This document shows positions 23,251 through 36,200 of a stretch of 64,000 nt of DNA, piece after piece. Both the position numbers and the translations under genes were made by a program. The notes below the pieces were generated by a model. The model was not told the origin of the DNA, made no database searches, and was given only the letters and a program-made list of their open reading frames with translations. Position 1 is the stretch's first letter; each line of letters begins with the position of its first letter. The DNA comes from Ceratodon purpureus (taxonomy: Eukaryota > Streptophyta > Bryopsida > Pseudoditrichales > Ditrichaceae), in the NCBI GenBank assembly GCA_014871385.1, contig CM026424.1:13978892-14042891 (forward strand), given 5' to 3'.

Positions 23251-25060
23251 GCTAGAAAATATTTATATAAACACACGTACAAATTAATATTTAAAAATAT
23301 TTAAAAATTACTAGATGAACTTGATTTGTGTAATTAAATCTCAAATTTATAAACATCATCTATGATGGCTAATAATTATTTTTACTACATTAATATGATT
23401 TTCTTACTAGCGTAGCCAAAGGTCATGTTCACATCAAAAATAAGATTGGATACAATTCACAAACCTTTCAAAAATAGAAACTCAAGTAAATTTAAATATA
23501 ATATTAAAATTTTACAACAAAAAGTTTTAATGGCCTCAAATAAAGTGACTTTATGATTTTGATTTTATCAATCAATCAATGAAAGATCTCTCTAATGGTA
23601 AGGTTTCCTTAGCCGCCTTTATAGACACACCCATTAATAGTTTGTATAAATTTTTAAATTTTTTAAACAACTTTATTCAATAATTTTCAAGAAGAAAAAA
23701 CATTTTTATTTTTATGATTTCTTTAAAAGCTTGAGTTAGTCTTTCATACATCATTGACATTGCACTAGTAGAAAAGAGTGCTGAGAACACCAAGGCAAAA
23801 CACCAAAAAATTGTAATGGTGTCTATTTTTTTAGTCAAGGATCTTGATTGGCTGTGGCCCTCTTTTGGTGTAGAGCTCAAAGGATTCTCTTTGTTTGGTT
23901 GTAGGGACCACGCAATACTAAGGTGTAAATGAGCAGGAACGAATCAGCCCGAGTTCTTCCTAGAGGCCTGGCAGCAGGGACTCCGCAGCCTGTTGCACTC
24001 ATGCCAGCATGAAGTTAAAGGAAGCCCGCTTTAGGCCCAGAACAATCACCCCACATACTATTCCCAATAACTCAGAATTAATCAAATCAATTAATTCACC
24101 ATAAAGTTTCTTGAGTTTCTTGTCATATGCTGGCAGCCTGACAGGTGTTGTGCATGCTAACTCAATTCAACATGAGCGGAGGGGCTCCCTGCCTGCTCGC
24201 CACACAAACCGGCCCCATGCATCAAGTCAAACTACATTTAGAAACTTGCTGCCAGGGTGTAAATGAGCTCGATGAATGGATAAAACCAGCCTTCATCCAT
24301 CCATTGGGGTTTGCTTAGTATTCAGATGTCCCATAAGTGTTGTATCGCAAACATCAGTCCTTGGGTATAAAGCCTGTCACTCATCCCTACTCTCACACAC
24401 ATAGATGTCTATCAGCGAAGAGCAAACTAGGAATGCAAAAGTCACTCTAAATCAACATCCATCAATGGAGTCCTATTAACTTCATTAATGGAGTCCCAAA
24501 ACAGAGTTCCAAAACTGTTCCATCAATGGAGTCCTAAAGCTGTTCATGGACAACATGGGATTTGGAAATTCATCCAATCCATGATAAAGCATCCCCGAGA
24601 GATCATTGGGACGTCGAATCTTGTCAGACTAGTAGGGCCGGACCTACTCGGGGAAACAAATTCAGCAAGGACTGTAATAGCAAATGAAGGTGTCCAACTA
24701 CACCAAAAAAATTCTTAGTACACCATTTCATTGACGCCTAATATAATAAGTAACCCGGTGTTCTCCCTGGTGTACTGGACGCCTTTTTCTACTAGTGTTG
24801 GCTTTGAACCATACCATTTTGGCTGCATAAAATGAATATTGGAATGGAAAGTATAACATTAGAATGATATTTTTATGGATGTGTATTTACATGCGTGAAG
24901 AGGCTACCATTTGCATTCCCTTTCTCTTGAGAGATTACAATTATATATGAGATTAGCAATGGAAATGGTAGATCCATTTTGCCCATACTCTCATAATCAT
25001 TCATGCTTTCTCTACTCTATGGTGCCTCTTCCTTCCATTTTATAGTATAAACAGCTTCTT
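23251..25060 (+). repeat. Left arm of an older, diverged inner inverted repeat (with a CACTA insertion)
   Basis: The minus strand of 27375-28184 matches this stretch at intervals: GATGGCTAATAATTATTTT, GATCTCTCTAATGGTAAGGT, CATACCATTTTGGCTGC and CATTTTGCCCAT occur in the same order in both. Similarity is clearly lower than in the outer repeat. The left arm is longer because a 1,035-bp CACTA element is inserted in it. Confidence 0.7.
23763..24797. mobile_element. Complete non-autonomous CACTA element, TSD TTG
   Basis: Starts CACTAGTAGAAAAG and ends CTTTTTCTACTAGTG, a good terminal inverted repeat. The 3-bp flanks are TTG at 23760-23762 and TTG at 24798-24800, the duplication length expected for CACTA elements. 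No transposase is inside. Subterminal ACACC / GGTGT motifs are present at both ends. The inverted paralogous site at about 27656-27661 has a single TTG and no insertion. Confidence 0.93.
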
Positions 25061-25069
25061 CAAGATCAA

Positions 25070-25450
25070 CACATCCCTCAGTTATTCTTGATTATGACGT
25101 AACCCACTTTGTGGTGGATTCTTGTAGAAAACCAACAAACCTCCCGCAGTAAAACACCCGCGGTGGTTTGCCTCCCGGATTTTTGGGCATAATACCCGCC
25201 TCGTCAATTTGCGCGCCACGCCTTGAAAACCTGGGCAGGTCTTGAAATTCTCCTTGGAAGGGCAGGCCCAGCGAGCGCCTTAGAAGGGCAGGCCTAGCGA
25301 GCGGGCAGAGTCTGATGCCATGTGTATGAGGTAGGATGACATTTTCTCTTTGATCATTTTCATTCAAATGACACTAGGAGTGGAAAATAATTTGCCTCAT
25401 ATGTTCCTCCAAAACTTTGGGTAATCTTTCCATTACCTAAAATGTTGTCT
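25070..25450 (-). mobile_element. Possible LTR-retrotransposon fragment (LTR edge plus primer-binding site)
   Basis: On the minus strand a stretch ending CCTCATACACA is followed at once by TGGCATCAGACTC, resembling the plant Copia/Gypsy primer-binding site TGGTATCAGA that pairs with initiator tRNA-Met. The sequence beyond it is GC-richer than its surroundings and is open for 91 codons (25092-25367) without recognisable gag motifs. No second LTR or polymerase was seen, so at most this is a remnant. Confidence 0.3.
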
Positions 25451-27374
25451 TGTTGTTTAGTGCAAAGATTGTTAGGGGAGACAATATATATTATGTTGAT
25501 CTAGGTTTAAATGTATAGAGGTTGATTTGATTTTTGCGGATATGGACAATGCCAAGTTGATTGCAAAAGCTATCTTATTGTTATACTTTTCCTACCCTTC
25601 CTATGAAATAAAATCCTGAATTAACACATCTATACTAACAAAGTGAGGTCGAGTATGTTGTAGGATTTTATACTTTGATTTTGTAGTCATTGTTTCTATT
25701 CTAAATTTCCCCTCATTCTCAATTTCTACACTAAATTTCCACTAAGTTCCAAAGTTCATTCTTCATTCAAAATTTTCCCTCTTTATTTGAGATTTATAAA
25801 AAATACTACATTTGTACACTTTGGCCATGTCAAACTCATCCAATAAACTGATTATGTTGAATTCATAGGTTCAAATTCCTAAGGAAATAAAATCCAAACC
25901 ACATTTTATGTTTTCAAATTGTTTCTTGTCACTTGATTCAGTTATTTTTCAAGCATAGCCTCCTGAATATAATCATCATACATTTAAATAAGAGTTGCAA
26001 CTAAGTCTAAATTACACAAGGTGTTTGAAGAAAAAACCCATAAAATTTAATGCTTAGGACCAAAGCAAAATGGTTCAATCCCAATCATTAAAGCAACTCT
26101 TTTACTGTACAAACCTATTAATCCCATCCTTATCTATGAAAAAGCCTCCTTTTTTGGCTTCAATCGCACATAGGGAAAAGTTTGTATACAAAGAGAGAAT
26201 AGTGAGCAAAGATTTGACATTTGAACACACGTTTTAGAGGAATAGATGATTTCTCTATAATTGTGGATTATTTTTAAAAGGACATCCAATTTAGAGAATT
26301 TGTTTTAATATGGTGTGTATATCGGTGGATTTCGACCCTAGATTATTTTTGTCATTAAATCTACAAAACATTTGTAGTCCAACTTAGAACTTCTGCCACA
26401 ATGATGTCATTACTTGATGTTGGATTGTGGTTTTGGAATTTATTGATTATGCTCATTGGCAATTTTATCATAATTCAATTATCTTTTTTAAACTTAATCC
26501 GTAGTCTACTCTATTTTGGAAGACAACAATTTTACATAGACTTTGTATGGTATAAATAACCTCTATATCTACATCATTTATGTCTCCTATTTATAGCAAT
26601 TCTTAGGATCTTCAAAAAATTATAAACAAAAGAGAGTTTGGTGTGATTGATCTCAGTTGGCCTTCTCAAAGATAAATCTAGATGTTTCCAAGCTAAAAGT
26701 TGTTCAATGATTTGAAGAAAAGCGGTCTGCTACATATCCTTGGGGCGAGTATTTGTTGGGTGTCAATGGAAGCTTTGATAGTGTGTTTTGCACCATCCGA
26801 ATCAAAGTAAATGGAACTTCATTGTTGCTTGACAACAAGACATCAACCTAAAGAAACACCAAGTAAATTTTTGCCTCTCTTTGTACCGGTCGACATGTCA
26901 AAAAGGAAATTATGTGTCATGCTTCTATTGTGTTTTTTCTAGGGTGTTGGGCTAATATTCGTCTACTCCGAATTGTTGGACTGATGTTGATTATGATTGA
27001 TGTTGGTCTAAATTTCTTATCTCATCGAAGTTAAACCATGGCAAAAAATTGACATTCCACGAATAAGAGTAAAGAAAGACAAATACTATTATAGCAACAA
27101 ATTAATAGACATGAAGGCAAAAGAAGCATATGCAAGTTTAGCTCTATATTTAACTTTCACTCTTCTTGCAACTAGAGTTATGAAACACAAGGAGGTATAG
27201 TCTTTCATTTGTTGTAACATGGTAGATTGATGCCCAAGTACAAAACCATGTGAATTTTTTTGAAACAACTTGGATTATTAAAAATTCCTCGCAAGCGTTA
27301 GAGTGATTTTATTGTATGAAAAATGGTTGAGACACGGAGTGGTGTCATTTTGGCTGAAAAAAGAAGGTAGTCCG
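25451..27374. other. AT-rich centre of the inverted repeats
   Basis: No gene, RNA or clear repeat was recognised. The symmetry point of the outer inverted repeat falls at about 26,960, in this region. Confidence 0.5.
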
Positions 27375-28184
27375 ATATATTCCAATCTCATGCAATGACA
27401 AAATCAAAACATAAAATTGAAGAAAGATTCACCATGCATTAGAAAAAGCACGAATGGTTGTGAAAGCATGGGCAAAATGACGCTGCCATTTCTATTACTA
27501 TTCAAATATATAATTTCAATTACTCAAGAGAGTGCAAATGCAAACGGTTCCTTCTTCATGCATGTGGATACATATCTATAAAAATATCAATGTTATGATG
27601 TTATACATTCTATTTCATTATTTATTTTGGGCAGCCAAAATGGTATGATTCCTAGCCAATGTCAATGATGTATAAAAGACTAAGTCAAACTTTGCATAAA
27701 ATCATTTTAGAAAAGTGCTATTTTTTTTTGAAATTTATTGAATTAAATTGTCAAAATCATAAAAAAATAATCATATACAAATCATCAATAGGTGTGTACA
27801 TACAGACAAAATGGGCTTGAAAAAACCTTACCATTAGAGAGATCTTTTATTGATTAGTATAATTATAATCATGCAATCTCTGAGTCATACTTAATTATAA
27901 GCTATTAAAGTTTTTTTGTTGTAAAATTTTAATGTTATAATCAAATTTGCTTCAATATCTATTACTGAAAGCTATATCGATTGTTTCTAGAGTAATTATT
28001 TATATGAACATGACTTTTAGCAATGCTTCTAGCAGAAACATACTAGTCTGCTAAAATAATTATTAGCCATCAAAGATAATGTTTATAAATTTGAAATTTA
28101 ATAACGTAAATTGAGTTTATATAATTATTTTAGATCTTTACAAATTTTTGATTTATACATGTGTATATAAAAAAATTGTCTAGG
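27375..28184 (-). repeat. Right arm of the inner inverted repeat
   Basis: Partner of 23251-25060 on the opposite strand. It contains the uninterrupted form of the CACTA insertion site. Similarity stops at about 28184, eight bases before a CACTAGTAGAAA motif. Confidence 0.7.
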
Positions 28185-29816
28185 AAACTATCACTAGTAG
28201 AAATTGTGTCCGATGGTTCATAACGCTAAATGAGATGGTGTCCACATTCAATTCGAAGTGACAATGTAAGCGACACTATGTCATATTTAGTTTCCTCAAT
28301 GGGAATGGTACTCTTGTGTTAACACGGGAGCAATTACAAAATTTTCCACTGTATTAGTTTCGTTCTCAAGTTGACGTTCCTGATTCACCTTGCCTGACTT
28401 ATGTTCTGCTGAAGGACATGTCTTACGAATCTCTACAAATACAACAGCCAAGACTCTAGTCCACCTCTAGACAGCTATAGATGCCAAGAGTTTTGAAACA
28501 ATGTCTTCATGCCAGTGACTCAGAAGTGATGCAGACATCTTCTTGAAAGATTTCTTTACTCGACAGCCATCTCATTGTCCGAGTATAGATAAACACACCA
28601 TAGTTGTTCTCCTACAGCATTTACTATTCACCGAGGATTTAGTTGCTAGACGTATATTATATTCTAAAGACATTTACATTTTGATTTATTTATTTTTAAT
28701 TTATTTTTTGTTTTTTTACTTCTTTGATACAACAAGTAAGTTCTATTGTAAAGTTAAGACATTACAGACTGTAGAAAAATGTGCAGTGAACATCCTACTA
28801 GATTCTATTCACCACATCATATTTGGCAAAAAGAAGTTTCACTTTCATTATGTTTATGTAGTAGTTAAACATACTTAGGACGATATTACAAAGAGGATCT
28901 CAATTCCTAATGGAACTCTGTAACTCCTTACAAAGTAATCTCTTAATTTTTATTTCTTTCAAAATGACAAGTGTACATTTTCATTCCCTTTTGATTTCTC
29001 CCCTCCACATACATAATCCAACACTGATTTCATGTAATGATCATGTTTTACGTTTTTTTGTCATTCAATTATTGCATACAACAGCGTGATACTGCTTTAA
29101 ATGTTTTAATTTTTGATTTGTATATTGGAGCTTTCAATTTACAATATCAATTCAAATCACATTTGCAATGTATCCCACATACCTGATAGAATGGTAGCTG
29201 TTGTTTTTTCTTCAATTCTTGTTTATTAGTTGTGTAATTTCCGCGGTATTTTATCTTCTTCACTTTTGACTCCCACTGCACCCTTGCTGCTTCATTTTCT
29301 TTATTTTACAAACAATCTATAATAATTTCGGTACATCCATTACAAATACTGTGTTTTTTTTTAATATTATTCTATCACTTCAAATCATCTAGTTTAGGAT
29401 TACGTGTTATATCGTACCTATTTTCTTCATAGATGTCGTTTGTTTTCCTTCACACATGATCTGCAACAACGACTGCAATGTTCATTGAACACTGTAAAGT
29501 ATTTGCACAATTCTTCTTCTGCTGTATTAGATGAATGGTTGAAAATTACATTTCACAAAGAAGCCAACAAATAACACTTGGGAAATTGCACATAAGGAAA
29601 ATCAATTTTCATAGAATGCACGAGTTATTTGAAATTACATTAAAAATATTTACATGATTTACAAATCTACAATGGCAATCTAAAACTCCGGATCACAATA
29701 TCGCTTAATTGGATCACTAGGGTAATATCATTACAGCCGAAAATCCAATCTGTAAGATAAAGAGAAAAATTAATATGTTGATATTGTTCCACATCAGGCT
29801 CTATACTACTTTGAGA
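28185..29816. other. AT-rich spacer
   Basis: No gene recognised. A + strand frame at 28543-28878 is open for 111 codons but is Phe/Tyr/Leu-rich, as expected by chance in AT-rich DNA. Confidence 0.4.
28192..28203 (+). repeat. Isolated CACTA-type terminus
   Basis: CACTAGTAGAAA matches the first twelve bases of the complete CACTA element nearby, and GGTGTCC follows inside. No opposite terminus was found. It may be a solo end left by a deletion, or the edge of an element whose other end has decayed. Confidence 0.35.
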
Positions 29817-30386
29817 TCACAATCTGCCACCAACTAATCTATCTTCGTACACATGTGAAAAATATAGAGTAATGTTGAACATTGGACACTCGTTTAGAAA
29901 GATAGCAGCTTCGCCCAAATTGACAACACCAGTTTCATCTGTATTTTTAAAAGAAATGTAATTATCCTTCACCGGTAATTCTCCCGTGGGATTTCCGTCG
30001 AATAAATCACATTCTCGATACACGAGTTTCGACTGCCATCCGTCCCTTTGTTTCCTCACATTTGCATTCATAAAGCTTAAAAGATTTATGTCGCGGAAAG
30101 TGAGAACAACATCGTCGCTTTGTCCGAACACGTGCGTCGAGTAATAAACCATGTCAAACGTTTGGTAACTTACATTTACAATGAAGTAGTACAACCCAAC
30201 GTAAAGCGATGCAATACATATATCTTCCAACAACGCCACTTCGACACAACGTATGCCTTCATCGATTGTTTCAGAGCCGACGATGAGTGCATGGAAATCG
30301 ACATTCCGTAACAAAACCTCAAGAGGCATTTTGTAGCAAAATTGAAAGAGAAATCCATAACCACAGCAAAAACCAGCAAACGCCAT
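29817..30386 (-). CDS. Hypothetical protein, 189 aa
   Basis: Open from ATG 30386 to the stop at 29817 in surroundings that are otherwise very AT-rich and stop-rich. The segment is visibly richer in G and C than its flanks. The N-terminal part is hydrophobic (MAFAGFCCGYGFLFQF), and the C-terminal half looks like a soluble fold (FGQSDDVVLTFRDINLLSF). I do not recognise the family. It could be a single exon, a piece of a transposon gene or a chance frame. Confidence 0.3.
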   Translation of the reverse strand: MAFAGFCCGYGFLFQFCYKMPLEVLLRNVDFHALIVGSETIDEGIRCVEVALLEDICIASLYVGLYYFIVNVSYQTFDMVYYSTHVFGQSDDVVLTFRDINLLSFMNANVRKQRDGWQSKLVYRECDLFDGNPTGELPVKDNYISFKNTDETGVVNLGEAAIFLNECPMFNITLYFSHVYEDRLVGGRL

Positions 30387-31631
30387 CGGGAGAAAGGGTG
30401 TGCCTTCACGACATCATCATCACTCTGCCCACCTGCACCCCTTGTTCATGTTTCCGCCCCTACACAGACTATTCATCGGAGCTTGTGGTTAGGCTTCAAA
30501 GCAGCGAAGCACTATTCTGAGGAGAATGGCGAAGAACCTCTGTTGTGTGACAAAATAATAAAAAATCAAGTGACGTGTGGCATTCCGTAAGCTATAGCGG
30601 GGAAATTGGAACATGTAAGCATTTGTTTCCTCTGTGCGTCTTAATTGTTCTATCCCAGTACAAAAACTAATGGAGTCCTTTGCCAACACTACAATCCCAC
30701 ACAAGTACCTTTTGACATTCTTATTGGCCCATGCACTTCTGTCTCTCTTGATTACCATATTTCAATTCATTTCCAACGCCCCAATACTCCACTTAATCAT
30801 AACCATGTGAAGGAGCTTTTAGGGAAAAGATTTGAGCACATGGAAATCCACCAAGTTGGTAAGAGTCTCATTGAGCCTAGTTGTATTTTATGTATCAGTG
30901 TGAAAAGGGGTAGAAATAAGGGTATTTGGCTAAAATAGTAATACTAGCATCTCTACTTCGAAGTTGATAGAATTGGCATATTGACAGACTTAAGATCTTT
31001 TGTTCTCCATCTTGATCCTTTTTGAAGCATGGATATATTGAGGAAAGTATGTAAAGTCTATAATGTCATTGCTAGAAACAACAATTTGTTTATTAAAATA
31101 ACAAGTGATACATTTATTGGTGTTTTGTTTTATGGTTTTTCTTCATGTGTGTTGCAGCGTAGTTTTAGAAAAGAGTATGAATTTGAGGTAATTAATGTGT
31201 AAAAGAACATCTCTCAAAACCATGTCTACATTGTCACAGCCACCCCTACACAAGCCAAGAAGATACAAAACCTTCAAATTTCCGCTCCTCATGAGGTCTT
31301 GCATAGACAAATGAAGAAGGTTTCTTCTTTTATTTCAGAGCAAAAGCAAAACAAAGAGGCCCTTCCCTTCACCTCTACAACCTCTCTATTCTCCTCTGCA
31401 TTAAATCTACTTCTCTTGAGAATTGCAAGATCTCCGAACGATATAAGCCTTAAGCCATGTATACAGTTGAACTTCAAATTTTCATAAGCAATTTCACAAG
31501 TACAATGCCGTCATGATTTGATCAGTTATCAGCTACCTATGACTCCATCTTCGACTATGTTTATAATTTGTTATTAAAAAAATCTCCCATGAGCTTAAAA
31601 AAAGAATGTCAAAAAAGATTTAATATTTTTC

Positions 31632-31712
31632 TATTTGATGTGGTTTGTTCTTGATGTGGTTTGTTCTTGATGTAGTTTATTATTTATGTAATTTGTTTTT
31701 TATGTAGTTTGT
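31632..31712. repeat. Degenerate tandem repeat, TTGATGTGGTTTGTTC type
   Basis: About five decaying copies of a 16-18 base unit built on GATGTGGTTTGTT / TATGTAGTTTGTT. No coding role is seen. Confidence 0.7.
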
Positions 31713-32057
31713 TGTGTAAGGTTTTATAAACCAACCATCCAGAATTGAAACAACCTCTCAAATTTAAATCATAAATACTTTCAAATGTCCATAAAGATTT
31801 ATGAATGTAATACTATATCTAGGTATAGTAGTTTAAACTCTAGATAAGACTGATTTCAAACAATTATCTTAAAAATGAAGAGTGGAACAAAATTTAAGCT
31901 CAAATATCCAAAACATTAGCAAACAATGTCAAAATATTAATGAACTCCAAAAATCCGTTGATTTAATAAATGGTGTATTTCCACAATTTGTATGTCCATA
32001 ATTAGTGAAAATACCTAATTACAAACAATACTTATAGTACTCAATGTCATAACTATC

Positions 32058-32147
32058 AAACTATGAAGCCATAAGTCATAAAACTGTGAAGCCATAAGCC
32101 TTAAAACTACGAAGCCATAAGGCTTAAAACTATGAAGCCACAAGCTT
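32058..32147. repeat. 23-bp tandem repeat, 4 units
   Basis: Four consecutive copies of a 23-base unit with core GAAGCCATAAG and spacer AAAACTATG. Copies differ at a few positions. Non-coding. Confidence 0.85.
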
Positions 32148-33257
32148 GTCTACAACATTGTCTTGCAGTTTATTTTGTATTACCGCATATCATCTAAAAA
32201 ATGATTTTTAATACAATGCAATATCAAGTTATCCCTTGTACCCTATAGTCGCAGTACAAAGTAAAACTTCACCTCATTTCTATTTTGATTTCTAGTCACT
32301 CTAAAAAATACAGTTCATTTAATGATAACAAAAAATGAAATAACTAAAAATACATTAATTGAAAATACATGACAGATCACATTTAAAAAAAAATAAAAAA
32401 TAAAAAATTGCATACTTACCAAAATGGCCAAATCAAATGAAGAAGCCCTATGATACATCATCTCTATCTGTATGGATATTACAATGGTAATTTTGCGTAA
32501 TACACATCGTTGTGAAAGTTGTATAATCAAAGTATATACTATCATCAGCATGTATGCCTTCTTCTTTTCACGCATTCTCTAAATGTTCGAAAACATATGA
32601 AATTTGGATCTTCAAATAATCATATAACATATATGCTAATTCATCAGTATAATAATAACAACTCTAGACATTATTTTGAAATCCACAAAAAACATATAAA
32701 AACAGTAACTCACATCATTAAAATTATCGTTATAAAAATATTCATAAAAATGATATTTATTTAAATGAATTGAAATTCAAAATCACAAAGCTTTGTATTT
32801 TTCTCCATAAGTAAGCGGTATCCAAAAGTCATAATTCTAGCATCATAATCGGCTCGCTTCATTTCACCACGCTTAGTGGGCCATCATATGGCCTCCCTAA
32901 ATGTACCGAACTCTATTATAATTGTAAGGGCAGTAGAACTAAACCTGTCACTGACAAGCAAATATTGAAACCTACATCCATCTCATTCAATGCAGAGAAA
33001 GGAGCTACAATCTCCTCAAAATCTTCACATTCCTCCTCTTAATTAAATTCATCTCCGTAATATAACTTTGGCCTAATCTTGTGAACTTTAAAAATAATGA
33101 CAAGTTCTTTCCAGCCAGAATACTATGTCCCTAGAGAGTTTAAAGAGTCAGAATATTTCTTCTCAAAACAAATAACATGCACATTTATTAAATGTAACTT
33201 CAACTTTTTACATCAACAAGAATCGATGTCTTTCCACATCCATTACAAGTGACATTA

Positions 33258-36200
33258 CAAATTTATGAATATATCATGTGGAAGCATGCTATATACAAAA
33301 TAAATATTGTTTTTAAATTACGATGATTTTGGAAAATTGGTCATTTTAGATGCTTTGACCAAGCATGATAAGACTTTGAAATTATTTTACTTTTTAAATA
33401 TATAAATGTGATCTCAACATATTCTATGCAGAATTTTGGCATGTACTAATAAAAAAAGCATCATTTATTAGCAAAATATTACCAATGGTCCTATAACATT
33501 ATAACTTGAGAAACATATATAAAATCACAGAGGACCACCTATGTATAAGAGAAATTTAATGTTTGTGAGTCATGTGAAAGCATCCCATTTACATTGTGCA
33601 ACCAATAAAAGAATTATCTTCACAATCACCTTTAGTTATTAGAAGATGTAATGACTTTTGTTTTATTGTATTATTGTTTGTTACTTAAAATTGTTAAGAG
33701 ACATGAATTTTTTTGGTGATGTAACTAAATTTGATGCCTAAAAACTTGGTGGTTTCTAAACTAAAGAAAAACTAGTTTCGTTGTCATTCCATCATGAAAA
33801 ACTAGTTCCCTTTGTACTTAAAAACCACTTTTCCATATCTACTACCTCCCGTATTTAGAGTGAGCAGATAAAATTATGTCCAAGAAAATTTACGATTGAA
33901 GTCAAACACCAAATGCCTTGACAAAGAACTCGGAACTCTACGATGTCCAACCTGGAGTGAGATTCTCAGGGAATCATGTCCTTGACATGAAACAGAAAGC
34001 AGCACCACCAGGGCCCAGGCCGTGGATAGCCGGACCACCATAGTCGAAGAAGCTCATCTCAAACGCAGGCCGTTCATGGATGATCCAAACTGCCATCCAC
34101 GTGGACCAAAACTCTGTCCACGTCGGATATCAAGAGCTAATACCAATGAAAGCAGCCCACGGTGGAGAAGGTTCGGATAGCACACGGAGAAGGCCACAAG
34201 CTGGGGCAACGCTGCGTGGGCTCATCACTTGGACTCCATTGCTGCTGCTGCTGGAGACTGATCCTCTTCTCCATCTCCATCTCCGACCTTTGTTTCTTCA
34301 GCTCGCAATCCCGATTGCGGTAGCGAAGGAAGCTGGACAGGACGACTACGACGGTGCCGTAAGGGGAGAGCAGGTCACCACACGCGCACCTCCAAAGCCA
34401 GGTCAGAACCGCCCTTCACTTCTCCCATTCGTCTCTCTCCTCCTGAATTCTGTCAGGGGTTTAGTCAATTATGCTTCCCAGTCCTTTTTCCGATAACGTT
34501 GCGTTGCGGGGCTGCTGTCCGCCAGCAGTTCCAGGTTTATTTCTGTTATTAAAGTTCCTTTGAAACTACTCGTTCGAATTACTCAATGAGCTTGGGAGGA
34601 TTTTTCTTAAACAAGGCTTGCGCAATTTCTGCTCCATTCTCCATTGCAAGGGTTTAGTACAATCTAGAATGTTCAGTGTTTTTTGAGTCGAGGAACGTTG
34701 TCAATTTCGACTACTGGATAGCATTATTGTTCGAGAATCTGAACGGATGAGTAGGGGTTTTGTTTGAGGCAGGATGGCGTACTTTGCTCTCCCCACGAGG
34801 GACAGTGCTTTTCTTCTGCTCGCCAATGCCGCGCCCAGGCTTCCGCGCAACTCCGCCGTCACCTTGTCGACTTCGTGCTCCTTGGTGGATGGTGCGCCGT
34901 TGAGGCCATTGAGAGTGCAGAGTCCGAGCCTCTTTGGCGCGAGGTTGACCTCGAACTTCAACCCTAGAGGTCGGAGGATCCTCGCGTCCGTGGAGGGCAA
35001 TGTGACGGTGGAGGAGGCTGCCGTGAGCGTCGGTTCGGAAGAATCAGCAGCAGACGCCGAGGAGAAGGCGCCCGAGGTCGCCGCTGCGGCCGAAGCAACC
35101 GAGAGCTCCGATGCTCCTGCGAAGAGGCTGCAGAGGGGCAACACCATGCAGCGCCAAAGCGGTGGTGCGAAACGGGAAATCACTGTGACGAAGGAGCAGC
35201 TGGTGCCGGGGGCCGTGTTCAGCGGCAAGGTGCGAGCCGTGCAGAGCTACGGGGCGTTCGTTGACATCGGGGCGTTCACGGACGGGTTGGTGCACATATC
35301 GCAGCTGAGCTCGAGCTACGTGAAGGAGGTGAGCGAGGTGGTGAGCGTGGGGCAGGAGGTGAGCGTGACGGTGGTGGAGCTGAACGAGACGGCGGGGAGG
35401 ATCGCGCTGTCGATGCGGGACAAGGAGAGCGAGTCGGAGCAGCAGGCATCTCGGTCGGGAGGCGAGTCAGGCACCGGGTCCGGGAGCCAGGAGGATGGGA
35501 GCGGGAGGCCGATGAACCGGGGCAAGATCGCCGGGAGGGGCGCGAAGGCGAATTCGCGGTCGAACGACGACAAGAAGGTAGGTGTATGTGATGGGGGGTT
35601 GAGTGGGAGAGGACATGGTGGGAATGTATAGAGTGGGATAGGCAATGCGGGGAGAATGCGGTCGATTGTGTGGAGTGTTGAGTGTTGTTCTGCGGAATGA
35701 AGGGATGTGTGAAGCGTTTGCAAGTCGATTGGCAGAAATGGTGTGGAGAGAATGTTCGGGTATGGATTGGAATGCGGGAGTGTTGCGATTGCCGGAATTC
35801 TGATGTGGGATGGGATGTGGGTGTGGCAGACGACGAAGCTGAAGAAGGGGCAGGAGTTGAAGGGGACGGTGAAGAACATCATCAGGAACGGGGCGTTCAT
35901 CGAGTTCGTGGAGGAGGGTGAGGAAGGGTTCCTGCGGGGATCAGAGATCACGGAAGGGGGAGAGAATGTGGCGGTGGACACGCTGCTGACGGTGGGCCAG
36001 GAGGTGACTGTGCGAGTGCTGAAGATCGAGAGGGGAAGGGCCGCGCTGACGATGAAGCCGCAGGTGGACGTGACATCGATCAACGACTCGATCAACACGA
36101 ACGTGGGGGCGGGAGGTGCGTCGAACCCATTTGCGACGTTTTTCCGCAGCGCGAACATGGTGAGTGAAACGCCTGCATCTGTAGATGCACCAGAAGAGAC

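Larger units (their letters stand above)
30387..33257. other. AT-rich spacer, right part of the inverted-repeat core
   Basis: No gene recognised apart from short chance frames. Two short tandem repeats inside are listed separately. The last bases before 33258 no longer match the left side, which fixes the inner edge of the outer inverted repeat. Confidence 0.45.

Noticed and set aside
23678-23880. Short minus-strand frame at 23677-23880
   Set aside because: It spans the boundary of the CACTA insertion at 23763, so it is a chance frame created by the insertion.
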